Below, one piece after another: positions 8,033-15,848 of a stretch of DNA of 64,000 bases (position 1 is its first letter; the number at the start of each line of letters is the position of its first letter). Position numbers and translations under genes: made by a program. The stretch is from Sphingobacteriales bacterium (GTDB lineage Bacteria > Bacteroidota > Bacteroidia > Chitinophagales > JADIYW01). The stretch covers positions 1-64,000 of the forward strand of contig CANHGL010000004.1 of NCBI GenBank assembly GCA_947460245.1, given 5' to 3'. The notes below the pieces were generated by a model. The model was given only the letters and a program-made list of their open reading frames with translations. It was not told where the DNA came from and ran no database searches.

Positions 8033-9448
8033 ATGTCAGCAACAATAGAAAGTCAGGTTCATAACGCTATCGATGCGGCGGCCTTAGTAGATGTACAACG
8101 TCAGTTTTTTGCATCAGGTAAAACCAAGGATATTGAGTTTCGCATTCAACAATTAAAAAAGCTAAAGCAGCTTATTATTGATAATGAGCAAAATATAATG
8201 GATGCTTTGAAGAAGGACTTAAATAAGTCTCCTATGGAAGCATACGGAACAGAAATTGGTTTTATGTTGGCAGATATTGATCATACGCTCAGGGATATTC
8301 GTGCCCTAGCTAAGCCACGTAAAGTAAAGACCCCCTTATTTCACCAATTAGGCAGTTCCTGGGTGCAGGCAGAGCCTTATGGTGTTACCTATGTTATAGC
8401 TCCATGGAATTATCCATTCCAGTTAGCGCTGTCTCCAATGGTGGGGGCCATTGCTGCAGGAAATACCTGTATCATAAAGCCATCTGAGATGGCAGAAAAT
8501 ACGTCTATCCTTTTGGAACAGTTGATTAATCAGCATTTTGAAGAAGGATTTCTAAAAGTTGTATTAGGTGGTGTTACTGAAAGTAAAGCCTTGCTAGAGC
8601 AGCGTTTTGATTATATCTTCTTTACCGGTGGTACTGAAGTGGGCCGATACATTTATCAGTGTGCCGCAAAATTCCTAACTCCCGTAACTTTAGAGCTAGG
8701 AGGTAAAAGCCCATGTTTCATCGATGAAACCTTTAATACTAATTGGGGAATAAAACGTTTGGTATGGGGTAAATTTACTAATGCCGGTCAAACCTGTGTA
8801 GCCCCGGATTATATCCTCGTAGACAAAAAGGTAAAACAGAAATTCGTAGATCTCTTTATACAAACAACAAAAGATTTTTTTGGCGAAAATCCACAGCAAA
8901 GTCCTGATTATGGCCGTATAATCAATGAGCGCCATTTTATGCGTCTATCCAGGATGTTAGAGAAAGGTACTGTGTTGATGGGAGGCCAAACAGATATCAG
9001 TAATTTATATATAGCTCCAACTTTGTTAGATAGTGTGTCTGTGGAGGATGTTGTGATGCAGGAGGAAATATTCGGACCAATTCTGCCGGTTATTACATAT
9101 GAAAAGTTGGATGATGCCATTAAGTTGGTCAACTCCAGAAATAAGCCATTAGCGCTATACATTTTTTCAGAAGATAAAATGTATCAGGAGCGAATCTTAA
9201 ATGAGGTCTCGTCTGGTAATGCGTCTATAAATGAGTGTCTGATGCATGTGGCACAATTTGAGCTTCCATTTGGTGGAGTTGGAGAAAGTGGAATCGGAGC
9301 ATACCATGGAAAACTAAGTTTTGAGACTTTCAGTCATATGAAGGGTGTGTTGAAGAAATCGACTATAACGGATTTAAAACAACGTTTTCCGCCTTATACA
9401 GAAGGAGGTACTAATTTAATTAAGAAAATGATTGGATGGTTTTTATAG
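8033..9448 (+). CDS. Family-3 aldehyde dehydrogenase (fatty-aldehyde dehydrogenase-like)
   Basis: A 471-residue NAD(P)-dependent aldehyde dehydrogenase that oxidises aldehydes to carboxylic acids. Glu221 in LELGGKSP is the general base, and Cys255 in NAGQTC is the nucleophile. The APWNYPFQL and FTGGTEVGR segments belong to the nucleotide fold, and the C-terminal PFGGVGESGIGAYHG motif is typical of the class-3 family. The length is normal. The C-terminus ends in a hydrophobic GWFL stretch, reminiscent of the membrane-associated tails of fatty-aldehyde dehydrogenases, but it is too short to be a full anchor. It probably forms an operon with the preceding Mpo1-like gene, which favours long-chain or 2-hydroxy aldehydes as substrates. 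Coniferyl- or other aldehyde-dehydrogenase activity is an alternative. Confidence 0.92.
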   Translation: MSATIESQVHNAIDAAALVDVQRQFFASGKTKDIEFRIQQLKKLKQLIIDNEQNIMDALKKDLNKSPMEAYGTEIGFMLADIDHTLRDIRALAKPRKVKTPLFHQLGSSWVQAEPYGVTYVIAPWNYPFQLALSPMVGAIAAGNTCIIKPSEMAENTSILLEQLINQHFEEGFLKVVLGGVTESKALLEQRFDYIFFTGGTEVGRYIYQCAAKFLTPVTLELGGKSPCFIDETFNTNWGIKRLVWGKFTNAGQTCVAPDYILVDKKVKQKFVDLFIQTTKDFFGENPQQSPDYGRIINERHFMRLSRMLEKGTVLMGGQTDISNLYIAPTLLDSVSVEDVVMQEEIFGPILPVITYEKLDDAIKLVNSRNKPLALYIFSEDKMYQERILNEVSSGNASINECLMHVAQFELPFGGVGESGIGAYHGKLSFETFSHMKGVLKKSTITDLKQRFPPYTEGGTNLIKKMIGWFL

Positions 9449-9480
9449 ATAGTTCAATCTTTATCCCTTAATAAAAAAAA

Positions 9481-9502
9481 ATCCTGAGTATATACTCAGG
9501 AT
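9481..9502. terminator. Bidirectional terminator between aldehyde dehydrogenase and branched-chain aminotransferase
   Basis: A 10-bp stem (ATCCTGAGTA / TACTCAGGAT) around a TA core, with A-runs before and T-runs after it. It can serve both convergent genes. Confidence 0.88.
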
Positions 9503-9525
9503 TTTTTTATTTTTTCGGTGTTAAA

Positions 9526-10611
9526 TCATAGTACGTTCACCACCCAGTTGAATTTGTCTTCTGTAGTGCATTTCTGTATGCCTTCCAACATTCCTTTTAT
9601 TTTGTAAGCAATTTCAAATGCCTTGTCATCGAGCAGATAATCTTTGCCTTTAAATCCAAAACAATTTATCACATTTACAACAGCAGCTGTACCAGTACCA
9701 AACATTTCCGTGAGTTTTCCCGCTTCATGAGCAGCTACTACCTCATCTATGGATATTGGTCGTTCTTCCACGGTATAGCCCATATCTCTAGCAATAGTAA
9801 TTACGCTGTCTCTAGTAATACCTTCTAAAATAGTTCCATCTGTTTCCGGAGTAATTAATTTACCATCAATGGCAAAGAAGATATTCATAGTACCTACTTC
9901 ATTGACATATTTTTTATGCTCCCCGTCTAGCCAAAGTACATCTTTGTATCCCAATTTCTTTGCTTGTTCAACAGGGTATAAGGTTCCTGCATAATTTCCT
10001 GCTGCCTTCGCATTGCCATATCCACCTTTGGTAGAACGTACATAGGTATCATATACTAAAACAGAGATAGGTTCACCATAGTAAGGACCGGTAGGACCTA
10101 AGATAATACAGAATAAGTATCTGTCAGAGGTTCTCACACCGATAAATGGTTCAGTGCCAATAATAAATGGACGAATATATAAAGAGCTTCCCGGTAAATT
10201 GGGAATGAATGCCTTATCGAGTTCTATGAGTTTTTTCACACCAGCCATAAATAAGTCTTCCGGAATCTGGGGCATAGACATCCGAACAGCAGACTTGTTC
10301 AGTCGTTCTAAATTCTTTTCTGGTCGGAAGAGTACAATGCCACTTTCGTCTTGTTTGTAGTATGCTTTCATACCCTCAAACACAGCCTGACCATAATGAA
10401 AAACATTACACGCAGGGCTTAAAGACAGGTTCTGAAAAGGTAAAATTTTGGCAGATTGCCATTTACCATCATAATACTCGCAAATCATCATATGGTCGGA
10501 AAATGTCTTACCAAAAGGAAGGTTATGGAAGTCAATTTCGGACAATTTACTTTCCTTTACCACTTCAATAGATATCGGTAAAGTCCCCGTTATTAATGTT
10601 TGCGTAGACAT
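9526..10611 (-). CDS. ilvE: Branched-chain amino-acid aminotransferase (large-subunit type)
   Basis: A 361-residue class-IV PLP aminotransferase that interconverts Val, Leu and Ile with their 2-oxo acids. The length and motifs fit the long BCAT type found in eukaryotes and many Bacteroidota: FHYGQAVFEGMKAY, the catalytic Lys in GGYGNAKAAGNYA, the LDGEHKKYVNEVG core, ILEGITRDSVI, and GTGTAAVV for cofactor phosphate. A second, shorter class-IV aminotransferase gene is at 62706, so the two are not isoform duplicates. It is convergent with the aldehyde dehydrogenase and shares its terminator. The upstream region contains a TTACTTTG sequence, one base off the -7 consensus. Confidence 0.93.
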   Translation of the reverse strand: MSTQTLITGTLPISIEVVKESKLSEIDFHNLPFGKTFSDHMMICEYYDGKWQSAKILPFQNLSLSPACNVFHYGQAVFEGMKAYYKQDESGIVLFRPEKNLERLNKSAVRMSMPQIPEDLFMAGVKKLIELDKAFIPNLPGSSLYIRPFIIGTEPFIGVRTSDRYLFCIILGPTGPYYGEPISVLVYDTYVRSTKGGYGNAKAAGNYAGTLYPVEQAKKLGYKDVLWLDGEHKKYVNEVGTMNIFFAIDGKLITPETDGTILEGITRDSVITIARDMGYTVEERPISIDEVVAAHEAGKLTEMFGTGTAAVVNVINCFGFKGKDYLLDDKAFEIAYKIKGMLEGIQKCTTEDKFNWVVNVL

Positions 10612-10690
10612 AATTACGTATTTAGTGCAAAGTAACGAAAAAAGCTTTTTAAATTGGCATTGGATTAAAAATTAAGATTAACATTAAATT

Positions 10691-11116
10691 ATGCAACCAT
10701 TGTATGTGTTGAATACGCAGTCAGACCTTGTCGTCCCTGATAAATTTTCGGGCTATATCGTATTTTATAAAAAGAGTAAGGAGCAACATGTTGCGGATGT
10801 TCAATTGGGTCTGTTTCAAAAACTAATAGAAAATGGATTAAAGCTTTCTTTATCGAATTTTTTATTGGTAGATATCTTTCAATATCCTGTTCGTATTTCT
10901 GTTTTGAAGAAAAATTTAACCTTTCATAAGTGTTTTCTTTTTGGTGTAAAGGAAAATGAAGTAGGGCTTAATTTTAATCTTCCTTTATATAAACATATTT
11001 ATTTTTCAGAAATTGATTTTATTAAATCAGATGCACCGGAGGTGTTGGAGCAGGATAAAAACCTAAAAAATAAATTATGGATTCAATTGCAATCTGCTTT
11101 TAATCTCTCAAAATGA
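10691..11116 (+). CDS. Conserved hypothetical protein, possible DNA polymerase III psi-subunit-like
   Basis: 141 residues, start ATG at 10691. The last codons overlap the ATG of the next gene (ATGA overlap), so it is co-transcribed and probably translationally coupled with rdgB. The central part (FLLVDIFQYP, then KCFLFGV, then LPLYKHIYF) alternates beta strands and loops. The C-terminus reads DAPEVLEQDKNLKNKLWIQLQ, which resembles the end of HolD (psi), where an LWQ.L motif follows a proposed pattern of small residues. This likeness is from memory of the family pattern and is tentative. If right, it would link clamp-loader and SSB to a nucleotide-pool sanitising enzyme. No catalytic motif, signal peptide or membrane segment is seen. 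Confidence 0.6.
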   Translation: MQPLYVLNTQSDLVVPDKFSGYIVFYKKSKEQHVADVQLGLFQKLIENGLKLSLSNFLLVDIFQYPVRISVLKKNLTFHKCFLFGVKENEVGLNFNLPLYKHIYFSEIDFIKSDAPEVLEQDKNLKNKLWIQLQSAFNLSK

Positions 11117-11697
11117 CAGCACTGGTATTCGCAACTAATAACCTGAATAAAATTAAAGAGATAGAACTATTGCTGTCTGCTAAATTCAATGTTAAAAGAT
11201 TGATAGATATTGGATGTTTGGAGGAGTTACCGGAAACTTGTGCAACTATAGAGGCTAATTCTATCCAGAAAGCAGACTATGTTTTTACTAACTATGGGGT
11301 GAATTGTTTCTCCGAAGATACAGGCCTGGAAGTGGAGGCTTTGGGCGGTGAGCCAGGTGTATTCAGTGCCAGATATGCAGGAGAGGAAAAAGATGCAGAT
11401 AAAAATATGCATAAACTTTTAGAAAAATTGAAGGATGAGCAACATCGTGTAGCGCGCTTTAAAACTGTAATTACGTTAATTCTGGATGGTGTGCATCATC
11501 AGTTTGTTGGAATTTTAAATGGTGTTATAGGGTTAGAGAAAAGCGGTAGTAACGGTTTTGGTTATGATCCGGTATTTGTTTTGGGAGATGGGAGAACACT
11601 GGCAGAACTTTCCTTAGAAGAAAAAGCGAGTATGAGTCATAGGGCTATTGCCACTAAAAAACTAATCGCCTTCTTATCTGCTTACGAGAGCTCTTGA
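11113..11697 (+). CDS. rdgB: XTP/dITP pyrophosphatase (RdgB/HAM1 family)
   Basis: A 194-residue house-cleaning enzyme that hydrolyses non-canonical purine triphosphates (XTP, dITP, ITP) to monophosphates, keeping deaminated bases out of DNA. The motifs are all present: the N-terminal FATNNLNKIKEI phosphate-binding segment, the metal-binding SEDTGLEV, ARYAGE, GSNGFGYDPVF, and SHRAIA near the end. The size is standard. The ATG overlaps the end of the preceding reading frame by four bases, which indicates an operon. Convergent downstream is an IMPACT-family gene; the 12-nt gap leaves no room for a separate terminator. Confidence 0.95.
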   Translation: MTALVFATNNLNKIKEIELLLSAKFNVKRLIDIGCLEELPETCATIEANSIQKADYVFTNYGVNCFSEDTGLEVEALGGEPGVFSARYAGEEKDADKNMHKLLEKLKDEQHRVARFKTVITLILDGVHHQFVGILNGVIGLEKSGSNGFGYDPVFVLGDGRTLAELSLEEKASMSHRAIATKKLIAFLSAYESS

Positions 11698-11709
11698 GTA
11701 ATTGTATGT

Positions 11710-12312
11710 TTACTTACTTTCGATAAAATAATAGCTTATCCTGGATTCTCGTAGTTCTATTTCCAGATTTTCAGTATTTTTCTGCGCTATACTGATGATA
11801 AAGTTTGAATGATTATCTAAGGTTTGTTCTATCAGATTTGCACCATACTGATGTATGAGTTGATAAACCAGATTCGCAGAGTTGTAACTGCATTCCAGTT
11901 GATAATAGCGGAGTATTTTTTTCTCGAGTAATGTTGTGTTGTTTAAGGTTAACTTAGCAGTTTCTTTATACGCTGAGATTAATCCTCCAACACCTAATTT
12001 AGTTCCTCCAAAGTATCGAACAATAATTACTAAGCAATTAGTAATTCCAAAGAAATCAATTTGTCCAAGTATGGGTTTTCCTGCTGAACCATTAGGCTCT
12101 CCATCATCATTGCTACGAAAGTTATTCCTATCTAAGCCAAGCCTGTAGGCATAACAATGATGGGTAGCTTTGGGGTGTATTTGTCTTACATGTTCTAGTT
12201 TTTGTTTTAGCTCTTGCTCGCTATTTACAGCATATGCGAAGCCAATAAATTTACTGCCAGTATCTTTGAAAAGTATATTTTCAATTGGTTCAATAGTGTT
12301 GTAACTATCCAC
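11710..12312 (-). CDS. IMPACT/YigZ family protein
   Basis: A 200-residue member of the YigZ/IMPACT family, an uncharacterised translation-associated family with a ribosomal-protein-S5-like fold. The diagnostic stretches are FIGFAYAV near the start, DDGEPNGSAGKPIL (about residues 74-87) and the strongly conserved FGGTKLGVGGL around residue 100. A second, less conserved C-terminal RNA-recognition-like domain (about 125-200) completes the usual YigZ length. It is the last gene of an apparent operon ribD - DMT transporter - yigZ-like, with 16 and 9 nt gaps. Bacterial function unclear; the eukaryotic homologue inhibits GCN2. Confidence 0.88.
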   Translation of the reverse strand: MDSYNTIEPIENILFKDTGSKFIGFAYAVNSEQELKQKLEHVRQIHPKATHHCYAYRLGLDRNNFRSNDDGEPNGSAGKPILGQIDFFGITNCLVIIVRYFGGTKLGVGGLISAYKETAKLTLNNTTLLEKKILRYYQLECSYNSANLVYQLIHQYGANLIEQTLDNHSNFIISIAQKNTENLEIELRESRISYYFIESK

Positions 12313-12328
12313 TATGTCTGACTTTAAC

Positions 12329-13201
12329 TTAATGAACGAATCCGATGATTATTATGCTTGCAATTGCCAGTATAATCCCTGCTATTTTTTGTCTGGAAAA
12401 TTTTTCATGAAATAGGATATATCCGGAAAGTGCCGAAAGGCAAACAATGCCCAGGTTATTGATAGGGAATATGGTTGAGCTTTCCATAGGTAATGTTTTT
12501 AAGGTCTTCAAAAGAAAATAAAGAGAGAAGTAGTTGGGTATACCGAGTGCAATTCCTGCAGTTACATTCTTCCATTGATAGAGTTCTTTTTTGTGGGCAT
12601 TCATCGCAATACCTACGATTGCTGCTATTAAGAATACGGTAATCGTTACTTGGTGATCCCATCCCGCAGGTATAAATTTCTTTTGAATATGGTTGAAGGT
12701 TGCATCGCAGAGTCCACACATCACAAAGATTAGAAATGGATATAATATTCTACGATTTGTAATAGTATTATTTTCAGTATCTGTTGTTTTGGATTTTTCA
12801 TAAGAGATTAAAAAGACAGATAGAATGGCACAAGCTATGCCGCATATTTTTATTGTGCTAAGTGAATCTCCATAAAGCCACACAGCGAAAATGGCAGGTA
12901 TTACAAAGGATAGTTTCATTGCTATACTTGTCGTTGCTACACCGGATATTAAAGTGGCTTTTCCTACTATTTGAAAAATCAGTATAAATGCAATACCCAA
13001 AATAAGAACATAAGGAAATCCATTCCACGATGGAATTTTAGAGAAAAGGGTAAAGTCATCTACAAAAAATAAGCCTGTAATCACACAAAAGAAATAATTG
13101 AATACAATACCGAAAGAGCTATTCACTTTCCATTTGTCATATAGTCTTAAGATGACGATGAGCGAAGTAGAAGTTAAAATAGAAAGTAAGAGATAGAGCA
13201 T
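12329..13201 (-). CDS. EamA/DMT-superfamily transporter
   Basis: A 290-residue integral inner-membrane protein with about ten hydrophobic segments arranged as two halves of five, as in the drug/metabolite transporter superfamily. The conserved end of the second half (NNLGIVCLSALSGYILFHEKFSRQKIAGI) matches the EamA repeat, where a HE(K/R) signature precedes the last helix. It is presumably a metabolite or amino-acid exporter; the substrate cannot be told. The gene lies 9 nt after ribD and 16 nt before the IMPACT gene on the same strand, so co-transcription is likely. A role in riboflavin transport would be a guess from position only. Confidence 0.85.
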   Translation of the reverse strand: MLYLLLSILTSTSLIVILRLYDKWKVNSSFGIVFNYFFCVITGLFFVDDFTLFSKIPSWNGFPYVLILGIAFILIFQIVGKATLISGVATTSIAMKLSFVIPAIFAVWLYGDSLSTIKICGIACAILSVFLISYEKSKTTDTENNTITNRRILYPFLIFVMCGLCDATFNHIQKKFIPAGWDHQVTITVFLIAAIVGIAMNAHKKELYQWKNVTAGIALGIPNYFSLYFLLKTLKTLPMESSTIFPINNLGIVCLSALSGYILFHEKFSRQKIAGIILAIASIIIIGFVH

Positions 13202-13210
13202 GATATTTTA

Positions 13211-14209
13211 TTAATCGTTCTTATACCAATGAATGGTATTGTCATCCAGTGTGATCGTTTTTTTGAGTGTCCCGCGAATAGTGGGAGCCGTAATACCCTG
13301 TTTTAGGGAAATATTTGTGTGAATAATATGTGCTTCATTCCAAAGATTGGCTTTCAAGAACTGTTCTAAAGTGTTTGCACCTCCTTCAACGAGAATAGAA
13401 ATGATATTTCTCTCTGCAAGCTTTTTTAGAACACTGTGTATGTCACCACTTAAAAATAAAGTACTTGGCAGGCCATTAAAAATATGGTATTCTTTTGGTA
13501 TGCCGGTTTCATCGCCAAGTATTATCCTTTCGGGATTTCTTCCGTTCCAGTGTCTGACGTTTAATTCAGGATTGTCTGAAAGTACAGTATTCTTTCCAAT
13601 CAAAATTCCTTGATGTTGTGCACGCAGCTTGTGGGTAAAACGTTTTGCTAAAGCATTAGAAATATTAATTTCTTGCCCGTGGATACCCATAAATCCTTCT
13701 TTACTTTGTGCAACCTTGAGGGTTACATAGGGCAAATGGTTCTTATGATAGTATAGGAAATGCCTAATAAGATATTTCCCTTCCTCTTCTAAGATGCCAA
13801 AGACAACATCAACGCCATTATCCCTTAGCTTCTGGATTCCACTTCCATTTACTTTATGGAAGGTATCCAATACACTGATAACTACTTTAGGTATTTTATG
13901 ATGGATGATGAGGTCTGTACAAGGTGGTGTTTTTCCAAAATGTGAGCAGGGCTCAAGGCTTACATATAATGTGGATTTTTCTATTAAACTTTTGTCTGCT
14001 TCTTTTACAGATTGAATACAGTCGACTTCTGCGTGTGCTGCTCCGTATTCGGTATGATATCCTTCTCCAATAATTCTGCCTTCATATACTAATACGGCTC
14101 CTACCATAGGATTTGGAGGAGTGAAACTCTCACCGACCTTCGCAAGCTGAAAGCAGCGTTGCATATACGGATGATGTTGTATTGAATTATTTTCGGTCAC
14201 TGCTTGCAA
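13211..14209 (-). CDS. ribD: Bifunctional diaminohydroxyphosphoribosylaminopyrimidine deaminase / reductase
   Basis: A 332-residue riboflavin-biosynthesis enzyme catalysing the second and third steps from GTP: deamination of the pyrimidine ring, then NADPH-dependent reduction of the ribose. The N-terminal cytidine-deaminase-like domain (to about 150) shows PNPMVGAVLV, the zinc motif HAEVD and a second zinc motif SLEPCSHFGKTPPC. The C-terminal RibD reductase domain contains SILVEGGANTLEQFL. There is no ATG at the expected place: possible starts are TTG at 14209, GTG at 14200 or ATG at 14164. The last would start directly at MQRCFQLA and looks slightly short, so I favour the GTG or TTG. No FMN riboswitch is seen in the 40-bp gap to divergent prmC. 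Confidence 0.93.
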   Translation of the reverse strand: MQAVTENNSIQHHPYMQRCFQLAKVGESFTPPNPMVGAVLVYEGRIIGEGYHTEYGAAHAEVDCIQSVKEADKSLIEKSTLYVSLEPCSHFGKTPPCTDLIIHHKIPKVVISVLDTFHKVNGSGIQKLRDNGVDVVFGILEEEGKYLIRHFLYYHKNHLPYVTLKVAQSKEGFMGIHGQEINISNALAKRFTHKLRAQHQGILIGKNTVLSDNPELNVRHWNGRNPERIILGDETGIPKEYHIFNGLPSTLFLSGDIHSVLKKLAERNIISILVEGGANTLEQFLKANLWNEAHIIHTNISLKQGITAPTIRGTLKKTITLDDNTIHWYKND

Positions 14210-14249
14210 ATAACTTATAACAAATAACTAATTTCACAAAAATACTAAA

Positions 14250-15095
14250 TTGAACGTAGAACTCTATAAAAATATAGTACTTCCTTTATTGACAGAAGCA
14301 CATGGTGAGCGGGAGGCGAATGCATTATTTAAGTATGTATTGGAGGATTATTTTAGGATACGGTTCATTGATATCCGGGATCGCATTCTTTTGGATAGTG
14401 AAATAGAAGAGTTGAATTATATTTATGAAAAACTTTGTAATCATTTCCCGCTGGCATATATCTTTCATAAAGCGTATTTCTTTAATCTGGAATTTTATGT
14501 GGATGAGCATGTTCTGATTCCACGTCCTGAAACAGAAGAGTTAGTGAATTGGGCCCTTCAGGATAATTTGAATATCCCAATGAATGTAATAGATATTGGG
14601 ACGGGGAGTGCTTGTATTCCTGTCTCATTGAAGAAAAACAGGCCGAACTGGAATATGTTTGCAGTTGATATTTCTGAAGAGGCCTTAAAGGTGGCTAAAA
14701 AAAACGCCAGAGATAATGAGGTTGTTGTGCAATTGTATAGCATGGATATACTGGATAGTTCAACTTATAGCGTATTACAATCTGTGGATTTCGATATCAT
14801 CATTAGTAATCCGCCCTATATTCCAAAATCTGAGCTAGATAAGATGTCTTTGTCTACACTTCAGTTTGAGCCGCACCTTGCTTTATTTGTAGAAGGTACT
14901 GATTCCTTATTATTTTATGATAAAATTGCTGATTTTGCCAGAGATCATCTAAAGGTAAATGGTAAGTTGTATTTAGAGTTAAATGAGTTTAATGCTAATG
15001 AGGCAGTTGTTTTGATGCAAAAAAAAGGTTTTCGAAATATTGTTCTAAGGAAAGATATGGCTGGTAAAGACAGGATGCTTTATGCGGAAAGATAA
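14250..15095 (+). CDS. prmC: Peptide chain release factor N5-glutamine methyltransferase
   Basis: A 281-residue SAM-dependent methyltransferase that methylates the Gln of the GGQ motif in release factors. An N-terminal helical domain (about 1-90) precedes the Rossmann domain with VIDIGTGSACIPVSL (SAM loop) and the catalytic SNPPYIP motif, which positions the glutamine amide. HVLIPRPETEEL, typical of the family, lies just before the catalytic domain. The only start that keeps the normal N-terminus is TTG at 14250; no in-frame ATG lies nearby. It is divergent from ribD and convergent with a nitroreductase, the stop codons being 1-2 nt apart. Confidence 0.93.
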   Translation: MNVELYKNIVLPLLTEAHGEREANALFKYVLEDYFRIRFIDIRDRILLDSEIEELNYIYEKLCNHFPLAYIFHKAYFFNLEFYVDEHVLIPRPETEELVNWALQDNLNIPMNVIDIGTGSACIPVSLKKNRPNWNMFAVDISEEALKVAKKNARDNEVVVQLYSMDILDSSTYSVLQSVDFDIIISNPPYIPKSELDKMSLSTLQFEPHLALFVEGTDSLLFYDKIADFARDHLKVNGKLYLELNEFNANEAVVLMQKKGFRNIVLRKDMAGKDRMLYAER

Positions 15096-15096
15096 A

Positions 15097-15690
15097 TTAG
15101 AATATCCATGTAGTTTTTTCTTCTACAGAACTATTTCTGAATCCTTCTAAATGATTATCAGAATATCCTAAATATAAAAATCCCATGATTTTATCTTCTG
15201 CAGAGAGTTTAAAGTGATGATGTGTGATGCTTTCATAACACATACCTCCTGTACCCCAATAGGCAGCAACGCCAAATGCATGTGCTGTTAAAAGTATATT
15301 CTGTGTGGCACATGCTGTTGCCGCAATTTCTTCCATCTCCGGGATATTCTTTTTTTCACCCCTTTTCATGATTACTACTATTACATGAGAAGCTTTATCG
15401 GTTTTATGTAAAAGGGTCTCATGTTTTTTTTCCAGAAATTGATCTTTAGGGGTTCCTTTAAGGTAAAGATCTGCATGTAGTTGCCCAAACTTTTTTGTTC
15501 CTTCTCTTCCCGAGAAAACAATAAATCTCCAGGGTTCTGTCATTCCATGTGTAGGAGCCCAATTAGCAGATTCAAGAACCTTTAGAAGTTGTTCCTGAGG
15601 TATAATCTTTTCATTAAACGCTTCGGGTTTTATGGTTCTTCTACCTGATATGATTTTTTCCAGATTATCGATTTTTTCAGGCATAAACAT
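15097..15690 (-). CDS. Nitroreductase-family flavoprotein
   Basis: An FMN-dependent oxidoreductase of the nitroreductase family (YdjA-like short type, about 195 residues). The conserved N-terminal SGRRTIKPEAF binds FMN phosphate, ANWAPTHGMTEPWRF is the family signature, and GTGGM...ES lies near the second FMN contact. The longest frame begins at 15744, but a TATTTTTG -7 element covers 15742-15749, so transcription begins later. ATG at 15690 or 15684 (M-F-M-P) gives the usual N-terminus; I use 15690. Substrate unknown. The gene is convergent with prmC. Confidence 0.88.
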   Translation of the reverse strand: MFMPEKIDNLEKIISGRRTIKPEAFNEKIIPQEQLLKVLESANWAPTHGMTEPWRFIVFSGREGTKKFGQLHADLYLKGTPKDQFLEKKHETLLHKTDKASHVIVVIMKRGEKKNIPEMEEIAATACATQNILLTAHAFGVAAYWGTGGMCYESITHHHFKLSAEDKIMGFLYLGYSDNHLEGFRNSSVEEKTTWIF

Positions 15691-15741
15691 ATATTTTACT
15701 GCGAATAAACGTTTATAAGAAAACAAAAACAAGTAATTTCC

Positions 15742-15749
15742 CAAAAATA
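15742..15749 (-). promoter_or_regulatory. -7 element of the nitroreductase gene
   Basis: Minus-strand TATTTTTG matches TAnnTTTG, about 52 nt upstream of the ATG chosen for the nitroreductase. No TTG at the expected -33 distance. Confidence 0.4.
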
Positions 15750-15848
15750 TATCTCTGGCAAAAGGTTTCAGATTAATGTCTTTATCTTTAAGGTATAAAA
15801 GGGTGGTATAATTATATAGTTTTTGGTGGCTGTATTCCCTGATTTAAA

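Noticed and set aside
14210..14249. FMN riboswitch upstream of ribD
   Set aside because: The gap is only 40 bp, too short, and no conserved FMN-aptamer sequence is seen.
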